Position numbers and translations under genes: made by a program. This document shows positions 39,901 to 51,900 of a stretch of 64,000 nt of DNA, in pieces; positions within the stretch are counted from its first letter, which is position 1, and every line of letters begins with the position of its first letter. The notes beneath the pieces are model-generated. The model was not told where the DNA came from, searched no databases, and was given only the letters and a program-made list of their open reading frames with translations. The stretch comes from Arenicola marina (taxonomy: Eukaryota; Annelida; Polychaeta; Arenicolidae): positions 3,038,001 to 3,102,000 of the forward strand of contig OZ025249.1 in NCBI GenBank assembly GCA_964019135.1. Reading direction: 5' to 3'.

Positions 39901-42900
39901 GACTAGTGTCTGTGACTGGTCTGTGACTATGGTCAGTGACGTCTGTGATTGGTCTGTGACTATGGTCAGTGACGTCTGTGATTGGTCTGTGACCATGGTC
40001 AGTGACGTCTGTGATTGGTCTTTGACTATGGCCAGTGACGTCTGTTATTTGTCTGTGACTGTGGTTTGTGATTGAGGTTTGACCCCGGTAGGTAGTCATA
40101 AAGAGAGTTAAGTTAGATGACAGAGTTTATTTCATTTTTTTATTTTTTTTATTTAACTAAAAAAAAAAGCCACTGGAATATTACCATTTTCCAGAAGGCT
40201 GTTGTAGTCACTGGGTCAGCTGCGGCTATGGTCTGTGACTATAGTCTGTGACTATGGTCTGTGACTATGGTCTGTGACTGGTCTGTGACTGGTCTGTGAC
40301 AAGGGTCTGTGTCAGTGGTTTGTGGTAGTGGTCTGTGACTGTGGTCTGTGACTGGTCTGTAACTGGTCTGTGACTAGGGTCTGTGACTGGTCTGTGACTG
40401 GTATGTGACTATGGTCAGTGACGTCTGTGATTGGTCTGTGACTGGCCTGTGACTGGTTTGTGATTGAGGTTTGACCCCAGTAGGTAGTCATAAAGAGAGT
40501 TAAGTTGGATGACAGAGTTCATTTCATTTTTTTTTTTTTAACTAAGAAAATAAAAACTGGATTCATTTTCATTTTCCAGAATGCTGTTGTACTCAGGAAA
40601 GCTACTCACTGGGTCATGTGGTCAGTTTCTTGATCCCAGGACGGCAGCTGCGGCTCGAGCAGGTTCAGCATGTACCGCTAATGGAAAAGGGGGGGGGGTG
40701 TAAGAGTTATCAGATCAGGTTCAGCATGTACCGCTAATGGAAAAGTGGGGGGGGGTGTAAGAGTTATCAGATCAGGTTCAGCATGTACCGCTAATGGAAG
40801 AGGGGGGGGGGTGTAAGAGTTATCAGATCAGGTTCAGCATGTACCGCTAATGGAAGAGGGGGGGGGGTGTAAGAGTTATCAGATCAGGTTCAGCATGTAC
40901 CGCTAATGGAAAAGTGGGGGGGGGTGTAAGAGTTATCAGATCAGGTTCAGCATGTACCGCTAATGGAAGAGGGGGGGGGGTGTAAGAGTTATCAGATCAG
41001 GTTCAGCATGTACCGCTAATGGAAGAGGGGGGGGGGTGTAAGAGTTATCAGATCAGGTTCAGCATGTACCGCTAATGGAAGAGGGGGGAGGGGGGGGTGT
41101 AAGAGTTATCATATCAGGTTCAGCATGTACCGCTAATGGAAGAGGGGGGAGGGGGGGTGTAAGAGTTATCATATCAGGTTCAGCATGTACCGCTAATGGA
41201 AGAGGGGGGAGGGGGGGGGGTGTAAGAGTTATCAGATCAGGTTCAGCATGTACCGCTAATGGAAGAGGGGGGAGGGGGGGATGTAAGAGTTATCAGATCA
41301 GGTTCAGCATGTACCGCTAATGGAAGAGGGGGGAGGGGGGGATGTAAGAGTTATCAGATCAGGTTCAGCATGTACCGCTAATGGAAGAAGGGGGAGGGGG
41401 GGATGTAAGAGTTATCAGATCAGGTTCAGCATGTACCGCTAATGGAAAAGGGGGGAGGGGGGGGGTGTAAGAGTTATCAGATCAGGTTCAGCATGTACCG
41501 CTAATGGAAAAGGGGGGGGGGGGTGTAAGAGTTATCAGATCAGGTTCAGCATGTACCGCTAATGGAAGAGGGGGGGGGGGGTGTAAGAGTTATCAGATCA
41601 GGTTCAGCATGTACCGCTAATGGAAGAGGGGGGGGGGGTGTAAGAGTTATCAGATCAGGTTCAGCATGTACCGCTAATGGAAAAGTGGGGGGGGGTGTAA
41701 GAGTTATCAGATCAGGTTCAGCATGTACCGCTAATGGAAGAGGGGGGGGGGTGTAAGAGTTATCAGATCAGGTTCAGCATGTACCGCTAATGGAAGGGGG
41801 GGGAGGGGGGGGGTGTAAGAGTTATCAGATCAGGTTCAGCATGTACCGCTAACGGAAGAGGGGGGGGGGTGTAAGAGTTATCAGATCAGGTTCAGCATGT
41901 ACCGCTAATGGAAGAGGGGGGGGGGTGTAAGAGTTATCAGATCAGGTTCAACATGTACCGCTAACGGAAGAGGGGGGGGGGTGTAAGAGTTATCATATCA
42001 GGTTCAGCATGTACCGCTAATGGAAGGGGGGGGAGGGGGGGGGTGTAAGAGTTATCAGATCAGGTTCAACATGTACCGCTAACGGAAGAGGGGGGGGGGT
42101 GTAAGAGTTATCAGATCAGGTTCAGCATGTACCGCTAATGGAAGAGGGGGGGGGGTGTAAGAGTTATCAGATCAGGTTCAGCATGTACCGCTAATGGAAG
42201 AGGGGGGGGGGGTGTAAGAGTTATCAGATCAGGTTCAGCATGTACCGCTAACGGAAGAGGGGGGAGGGGGGGGGTGTAAGAGTTATCAGATCAGGTTCAG
42301 CATGTACCGCTAATGGAAGAGGGGGGAGGGGGGGGGTGTAAGAGTTATCAGATCAGGTTCAACATGTACCGCTAATGGAAGGGGGGGGAGGGGGGGGGTG
42401 TAAGAGTTATCAGATCAGGTTCAGCATGTACCGCTAACGGAAGAGGGGGGAGGGGGGGGTGTAAGAGTTATCATATCAGGTTCAGCATGTACCGCTAATG
42501 GAAGGGGGGGGAGGGGGGGGGTGTAAGAGTTATCAGATCAGGTTCAGCATGTACCGCTAATGGAAGGGGGGGGAGGGGGGGGGTGTAAGAGTTATCAGAT
42601 CAGGTTCAGCATGTACCGCTAATGGAAGAGGGGGGGGGGGTGTAAGAGTTATCAGATCAGGTTCAGCATGTACCGCTAATGGAAGGGGGGGGAGGGGGGG
42701 GTGTAAGAGTTATCAGATCAGGTTCAGCATGTACCGCTAACGGAAGAGGGGGGGGGGTGTAAGAGTTATCATATCAGGTTCAGCATGTACCGCTAACGGA
42801 AGAGGGGGGAGGGGGGGGGTGTAAGAGTTATCATATCAGGTTCAGCATGTACCGCTAACGGAAGAGGGGGGGGGGTGTAAGAGTTATCAGATCAGGTTCA

Positions 42901-45900
42901 ACATGTACCGCTAATGGAAGAGGAGGGAGGGGGGGGGGTGTAAGAGTTATCAGATCAGGTTCAGCATGTACCGCTAATGGAAGAGGAGGGAGGGGGGGGT
43001 GTAAGAGTTATCAGATCAGGTTCAGCATGTACCGCTAATGGAAGAAGGGGGGCAGGGGGGTAAGAGTTACATAATACAAAATCATAAGTACGTATTCCAA
43101 ATTCCTTCAAAGATTCCTTCAAATGGTCCGACAATTTCTCTTGTTGTCCTTCTGTTACTTGTTGCTGTAATACTGTACGAATAAGGATTTACTGAATTGC
43201 GATGAGATGTAAGCGAACACTTCGTGAGATCCACGGGTTTATTTCAAGTCGCGAGAATCAAAAGCCACGTGGTGCTCACAGAAAACAGCGCATGCGCGTC
43301 CGTGCCCTCCAGCAGGCCTCCGATGTAGCCGAGGCAGAAGCGCGCCACCTCCCAGGGCACGAACTCCTGCTCCTTGCTCAGGTATCGCGAGATTTCCATA
43401 GCGGTTGTGACTTCAATGTGACCCGACCTGACGAGCAGAGCAAGCCATATAACTGAGGATATTCAAAACGCATTTCTGGGTGAGCGAGAGAGTACAATGT
43501 GTAAGAAGGAAAGGCAGCGGTTCACCGGGTCTGGTCTACAGACACTGAGCTCTTATTATGGACTGGTCTGGTCTACAGACACTGAGCTCTCACTATGGAC
43601 TGGTCTGGTCTACAGACACTGAGCTCTTATTATGGACTGGTCTGGTCTACAGACACCGAGCTCTTATTATGGACTGGTCTGGTCCACAGACACTGAGCTC
43701 TCACTATGGACTGGTCTGGCCTACAGACACAGAGCTCTCACTATGGACTGGTCTGGTCTACAGACACTGAGCTCTCACTATGGACTGGTCTGGTCTACAG
43801 ACACAGAGCTCTCACTATGGACTGGTCTGGTCTACAGACACAAAGCTCTCACTATGGACTGGTCTGGTCTACAGACACTGAGCTCTTATTATGGACTGGT
43901 CTGGTCTACAGACACTGAGCTCTCACTATGGACTGGTCTGGCCTACAGACACAGAGCTCTCACTTTGGACTGGTCTGGCCTACAGATACTGAGCTCTCAC
44001 TATGGACTGGTCTGGCCTACAGACACTGAGCTCTTATTATGGACTGGTCTGGTCTACAGACACTGAGCTCTCACTATGGACTGGTCTGGCTTACAGACAC
44101 TGAGCTCTTATTATGGACTGGTCTGGTCTACAGACACTGAGCTCTCACTATGGACTGGTCTGGTCTACAGACACTGAGCTCTCACTATGGACTGGTCTGG
44201 CCTACAGACGCCGAGCTCTCACTATGGACTGGTCTGGTCTACAGACACTGAGCTCTTATTATGGACTGGTCTGGTCTACAGACACAGAGCTCTCACTATG
44301 GACTGGTCTGGTCTACAGACACTGAGCTCTCACTATGGACTGGTCTGGCCTACAGACGCTGAGCTCTCACTATGGACTGGTCTGGCTTACAGACACTGAG
44401 CTCTTATTATGGACTGGTCTGGTCTACAGACACAGAGCTCTCACTATGGACTGGTCTGGTCTACAGACACAGAGCTCTCACTATGGACTGGTCTGGCCTA
44501 CAGACGCTGAGCTCTCACTATGGACTGGTCTGGTCTACAGACACTGAGCTCTCACTATGGACTGGTCTGGCCTACAGACACAGAGCTCTCACTATGGACT
44601 GGTCTGGTCTACAGACACTGAGCTCTCACTATGGACTGGTCTGGCCTACAGACACAGAGCTCTCACTATGGACTGGTCTGGTCTACAGACACTGAGCTCT
44701 CACTATGGACTGGTCTGGTCTACAGACACTGAGCTCTTATTATGGACTGGTCTGGTCTACAGACACTGAGCTCTCACTATGGACTGGTCTGGTCTACAGA
44801 CACTGAGCTCTCACTATGGACTGGTCTGGCCTACAGACACTGAGCTCTCACTGTGGACTGGTCTGGTCTACAGACACTGAGCTCTCACTATGGACTGGTC
44901 TGGTCTACAGACACTGAGCTCTCACTATGGACTGGTCTGGTCTACAGACACTGAGCTCTCACTATGGACTGGTCTGGTCTACAGACACTGAGCTCTCACT
45001 ATGGACTGGTCTGGTCTACAGACACTGAGCTCTCACTATGGACTGGTCTGGCCTACAGACACTGAGCTCTCACTGTGGACTGGTCTGGTCTACAGACACT
45101 GAGCTCTCACTATGGACTGGTCTGGTCTACAGACACTGAGCTCTCACTATGGACTGGTCTGGTCTACAGACACTGAGCTCTCACTATGGACTGGTCTGGT
45201 CTACAGACACTGAGCTCTCACTATGGACTGGTCTGGCCTACAGAAACAGAGCTCTCACTATGGACTGGTCTGGTCTACAGACACTGAGCTCTCACTATGG
45301 ACTGGTCTGGTCTACAGACACTGAGCTCTCACTATGGACTGGTCTGGCCTACAGACACTGAGCTCTCACTGTGGACTGGTCTGGCCTACAGACACTGAGC
45401 TCTTATTATGGACTGGTCTGGTCTACAGACACAGAACTCTCACTATGGACTGGTCTGGCCTACAGACACAGAGCTCTTATTATGGACTGGTCTGGTCTAC
45501 AGACACTGAGCTCTTATTATGGACTGGTCTGGCCTACAGACACTGAGCTCTCACTATGGACTGGTCTGGCCTACAGACACAGAGCTCTCACTATGGACTG
45601 GTCTGGTCTACAGACACTGAGCTCTCACTATGGACTGGTCTGGTCTACAGACACTGAGCTCTCACTATGGACTGGTCTGGCCTACAGACACTGAGCTCTC
45701 ACTGTGGACTGGTCTGGTCTACAGACACTGAGCTCTCACTATGGACTGGTCTGGTCTACAGACACAGAGCTCTCACTATGGACTGGTCTGGTCTACAGAC
45801 ACAGAGCCCTTATTATGGACTGGTCTATCTTTGAAGACGCGGATACCCGAGATGGTTTGAACAACATGGAAGAGCGTGACCTTGAACGACGTGGATACAT

Positions 45901-48900
45901 TAGTGTGACCTGGAGCGACGGGGATACATTAGTGTGACCTTGAGCGACGTGGATACACGCGCGTGACCTTGAAGTGGAGGGGGGGGGCGTGGCACTAACC
46001 TGGTCAGGGCAAACACGTCCTCCACGAGACTCGCTCTGTCCGCTGCCGGCAACACCTGGAGTGGTAAAACAGATTAAAAGGTGATGTCACTAAGTCATGT
46101 AATCAACAGATAAAAATGACCTCGTCCAGCCGCGTCATCAGTGTTTTGTGAAGCGCAGATAACCCTAGCACAGACAGCCCTAGCGCAGACAGCCCTAGCG
46201 CAGACAGCCCTAGCGCAGACAGCCCTAGCGCAGACAGCCCTAGCGCAGACAGCCCTAGCGCAGATAGCCCTAGCGCAGACAACCCTAGCGCAGACAGTCA
46301 TAACGCAGACAGCCCTAGCGCAGACAGCCATAACGCTGACAGTTCTAGCACAGACAGTCATAGCGCAGACAGCCATAACCCAAACTGTCATAGCGCAGAC
46401 AGTCATAGCGCTGACAGCCCTAGCGCAGACAGCCCTAGCGCAGTCATAACGCAGACAGTCATAGCGCAGACAGCCCTAGCGCAGACAGCTCTAGCGCAGA
46501 CAGCCCTAGCGCAGACAGCCCTAGCGCAGACAACCCTAGCGCAGACAGTCATAACGCAGACAGCCCTAGCGCAGACAGCCATAACGCTGACAGTTCTAGC
46601 ACAGACAGTCATAGCGCAGACAGCCATAACCCAAACTGTCATAGCGCAGACAGTCATAGCGCTGACAGCCCTAGCGCAGACAGCCCTAGCGCAGTCATAA
46701 CGCAGACAGTCATAGCGCAGACAGCCCTAGCGCAGACAGCTCTAGCGCAGACAGCCCTAGCGCAGACAGCCCTAGCGCAGACAACCCTAGCGCAGACAGT
46801 CATAACGCAGACAGCCCTAGCGCAGACAGCCATAACGCTGACAGTTCTAGCACAGACAGTCATAGCGCAGACAGCCATAACCCAAACTGTCATAGCGCAG
46901 ACAGTCATAACGCAGACAGCCCTAGCGCAGACAGCCATAACGCTGACAGTTCTAGCACAGACAGTCATAGCGCAGACAGCCATAACCCAGACTGTCATAG
47001 CGCAGACAGTCATAGCGCTGACAGCTCTAGCGCAGACAGCCCTAGCGCAGTCATAACGCAGACAGTCATAGCGCAAACAGCCCTAGCGCAGACAGTCATA
47101 GCGCTGACAGCCCTAGCGCAGACAGCCCTAGCGCAGACAGTCATAGCGCTGACAGCCCTAGCGCAGACAGCCCTAGCGCAGACAGCCATAACGCAGACAG
47201 TTCTAGCACAGACAGTCATAGCGCAGACAGCCATAACCCAGACAGTCATAGCGCTGACAGCCCTAGCGCAGACAGCCCTAGAGCAGACAGCCCTAGCGCA
47301 GACAGTCATAGCGCAGACAGCCCTAGCGCAGACAGCCCTAGCGCACTCATAGCGCAGACAGCCCTAGCGCAGACAGCCCTAGCGCAGTCATAGCGCAGAC
47401 AGCCCTAGCGCAGACAGCCCTAGCGCAGTCATAGCGCAAACAGCCCTAGCGCAGACAGCCCTAGCGCAGTCATAGCGCAAACAGCCATAACGCAGACAGT
47501 CATAGCGCAGACAGCCATAACGCAGACAATCATAGCGCAGGCAGCCATAACGCAGTCATAGGTTAGACAGCACTAGTGCAGTCATAGTCCAGACAGTCCT
47601 AGCGCAGACAGGCCTAGCGCACAGCCCTAGCGCAGACAGTCATAGCGCAGACAGCCCTAGCGCAGTCAGCCATAACGCACAGTCATAGCGCAGACCATTC
47701 TAGCGCAGACAATAATAGCGCAGACAGCCATAGCGCAGAGAGCCATAGCGCAGACAGCCATAGCGCAGACAGCCATAGCGCAGACAGCCATAGCGCAGAC
47801 CGTTCTAGCGCAGACAGCCATAGCGCAGAGAGCCATAGCGCAGACCGTTCTAGAGCAGACAATAATAGCGCAGACAGCCCTAGCGCAGACAGCCCTAGCG
47901 CAGTGCTGGACTGTCGCCAGCTGTCAGTGCTCACAGCGCTGAAATGTCGCCAGCTGTCAAGCTCACAGTGCTGGACTGTCGCCAGCTGTCAGTGCTCACA
48001 GTGCTGGACTGTCGCCAGCTGTCAGTGCCCACAGTGCTGGACTATCGCCAGCTGTCAGTGCACACAGTGCTGGACTATCACCAGCTGTCAGTGCTCACAG
48101 TGCTGGACTGTCGCCAGCTGTCAGTGCTCACAGTGCTGGACTGTCGCCAGCTGTCAGTGCTTACAGTGCTGGACTGTCGCCAGCTGTCAGTGCTCACAGT
48201 GCTGGACTGACGCCAGCTGTCAGTGCTCACAGTGCTGGACTATCGCCAGCTGTCAGTGCTCACAGTGCTGGACTGTCGCCAGCTGTCAGTGCTCACAGTG
48301 CTGGACTGTCGCCAGCTGTCAGTGCACACAGTGCTGGACTATCACCAGCTGTCAGTGCTCACAGTGCTGGACTGTCGCCAGCTGTCAGTGCTCACAGTGC
48401 TGGACTGTCGCCAGCTGTCAGTGCTTACAGTGCTGGACTGTCGCCAGCTGTCAGTGCTCACAGTGCTGGACTGACGCCAGCTGTCAGTGCTCGCAGTGCT
48501 GGACTGTCGCCAGCTGTCAGTGCTCACAGTGCTGGACTGTCGCCAGCTGTCAGTGCTCACAGTGCTGGACTGTCGCCAGCTGTCAGTGCTTACAGTGCTG
48601 GACTGTTGCCAGCTGTCAGTGCTCACAGTGCTGGACTGTCGCCAGCTGTCAGTGCACACAGTGCTGGACTGTCGCCAGCTGTCAGTGCTCACAGTGCTGG
48701 ACTGTCGCCAGCTGTCAGTGCTCACAGTGCTGGACTGTCGCCAGCTGTCAGTGCTCACAGTGCTGGACTGTCGCCAGCTGTCAGTGCTCACAGTGCTGGA
48801 CTGTCGCCAGCTGTCAGTGCGCACAGTGCTGGACTGTCGCCAGCTGTCAGTGCTCACAGTGCTGGACTGTCGCCAGCTGTCAGTGCTCACAGTGCTAGAC

Positions 48901-51900
48901 TGTCGCCAGCTGTCAGTGCTCACCTTGCCGGACTGTCGCTCACCGTATGGTTCGAGAGCAGCTGGTGAGTCAGCGCCTGCCAGGTCTCGGCGTCGTAGTG
49001 GACGCGGTAAAAGCCCTTCATGCCCGGGTTGAACTTTATCCAAGTCGAGGCCGCGTTCAGTTGCAAGGTCACTGCGACACAGAAACGTGGTTTCAAACAT
49101 ATAAACTATTTATGAATGTTAACATATCATAAACAGATATATAAAAAGTCGCGTTGCAGTAAATCAAAGCCTGTTCCATTTTAATGTGCTACGTAAGTAT
49201 TAGGTTTGCAAGAAAGGTAACCGTGACTGGTCTGCTAACTTCTACATAATGACGTCACCAAAGAGTCATTGGTCGACTGATACATTAATGGTGACGTCAT
49301 TCAGGCAAGACTCACTAGTCGTCTGATACATTACTCATGACGTCACTCAGACAAGACTCACTAGTTGCGTGATATATCAGTTATTGGGGGTGGCTTGAGA
49401 GATAGGAATTTAAGAATCAAGAAGCTTTCTGAAGCGGTGACAGCCACCTACCTGACTGTGTCTTCAGCCAGAGTCCCGCCTGAGGCTTGTCCACAGTTGT
49501 CTCCGTAATGTAGGACAGCGGCACCTCCCACAGGTAACTGATAAAACATAAACTCCGTAATATAGGAAAGCGGCACCTCCCACAGGTAACTGATAAAACA
49601 CAAACTCCGTAACGTTGCACAGCGGCTCCTCCCACAGGTAACTGACAAAACACAAACTCCGTAATATAGGACGGCGGCAACTCCCACTGGTAACTGACAA
49701 AACACAAACTCCGTAATGTAGGACAGCGGCACCTCCCACTGGTAACTGATAAAACACAAACTCCGTAATGTAGGACAGACAGGCCACTCACCCTTAGTCG
49801 GACGTAAAGCTTACCCTCCCCAACCCCCCAACCCCCTCTCGGCCCACACCCGACACTCACCCATAGTCGGACGTAAAGTTTACAGCTTACCCTCCCCACC
49901 CCCACCGCCCTTCCCCCCCCCTCCTCTCGGCTCACACTCGACCCCCCACCCTCTCGGCCCACACTCGCCTCCCTCCTCTCGGCCCACACCCGACACTCAC
50001 CCATAGTCGGACGTGAAGCTTACCCACCCCCCTCTCGGCCCTCACTCGCCCCCCCCCCCCTCCCTCTCGGCCCACCCTCGCCACTCACCCATAGTCGGAC
50101 GTGAAGCTTACCCTCCCCCCCCCTCTCGGCCCTCACTCGCCCCCCACCCCCCCTCCTCTCGGCCCACCCTCACCACTCACCCATAGTCGGACGTGAAGCT
50201 TACCCTCCCCCCCCCCTCTCGGCCCTCACTCGCCCCCCCCCCTCCTCTCGGCCCACCCTCACCACTCACCCATAGTCGGACGTGAAGCTTACCCTCCCCC
50301 CCCCCCTCTCGGCCCTCACTCGCCCCCCCCCCCTCCTCTCGGCCCACCCTCACCACTCACCCATAGTCGGACGTGAAGCTTACCCTCCCCCCCCCACTCT
50401 CGGCCCTCACTCGCCACCCCCCCCCACCTCCGGCCAGCCCTCGCCACTCACCCATAGTCGGAGGTGAACTCCTCCTTGGTCTTGTTACTCCGGGGGTTGT
50501 AGAGGAAGCGTTGCTGGGAGACGGTCACGGAGTCACCGTGACGACGCACCGTGACGACCGGGTAGCCCATCTGGCGTGTCCAGGTGTCCATAACCCGCTT
50601 CACGTCCACCTGGTTACCGCTGAGGGTCGACTGGGGGGGGGGGGGGACAGGTTGCTGTACATGGTGTGGGCCGCACAACTTCAATCCGTTTCTATTTACT
50701 TTACATTTAAATTTACATTGAATACGTAAATTAAGTATTCGCAATCAAACACAATTTAACAAAGAGCTATTTTGGGTTGGTTCTTGTTCTGTTGTTTGTG
50801 TTTCAAGCGACTTCCTCTCATTGAGTATTGTGTTACTACAGACAATGGCGATTATTGGAGTGTCTTCGGACAGGCCGTCAGCCCCACCTGCTGCGACAGG
50901 GACTCCCACAGGTCGTCAGTCTCGGCGTTGGCGTACTTGTGCTTCTTGAGGTAGGCCTGCAGGCCCTGGCTGAACACACTCTCACCCAGGAAGTTCTCAC
51001 ACATCCCAATTACGGCCGCCCCCTAGCGGACAAAACGGGATACACTTCAGTCATGAAAGAGATTTCATACATCTTGTCAGTGAAGGTCTTACCACTTCCT
51101 TTCAGTAAAGTTGCTTTCAGTACAGAACAAACATCTTTACCCTATCCTTATCGTAAAAGTAATCCAATCCTCTGATCTCGTTCAGCTCTCGTTACCTTCT
51201 CGTATGAGATGGCGTCAAAGATCTCGTCGATCTCGCTTGGGTTGTGGACCTCCACGGAGATGGGGTGAGAGCTCCTCAGACCGTCATGGCGCATGGCGAC
51301 AGTGGTGACATCTGTCAGCATCTGGTCGAACTGCCGCGCCACAACAGCAAGATCACACCACAGGTCATACTACTAGCCATGTTAGCACATTACTAACAAT
51401 GTCATTAATACTATAATACTAACAATGTTATCAGAACTATTTTACTAGCCAGGTTATTAGTACTATAATACTAGCAATGCTATTACAACTATATTACTAG
51501 CATGGTTATCATGGCTGTTAAAGCTACAGTGTAATCACTTGCTGTGCCATCAGTACTTCGATACTATTTTTGTTCTAACTAACCATGTGGAAAGTATTCT
51601 TTTCCAAAGCTATGTTATCAGTTTTATATTACCAAGATCACGGTTCGTGATAACCTAATAATTATGTTCCACGTTCAGGTTAATTTACATGGTGACTTTG
51701 TACATACCATTTTCCACTCGGGTGACATATGGTGACTTTGTACATACCATTTTCCACTCGGTTCTCACATGGTGGCTTTGTACGTACAATTTTCAACACT
51801 GTTCTCACATAGTGGCCTTGTAGGTACCGTTTTCCTCTCGTTTATCGCTTGGTGACTTTGTACGTACCATTTTCCACTTGGGCTTCACATGGTCGGTTCC

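Noticed and set aside
43530..45825. A splice-junction origin for the 37-bp array in intron 12
   Set aside because: The unit shares only GACCAG with exon 12's end and lacks a following GT, so the match is no better than chance.
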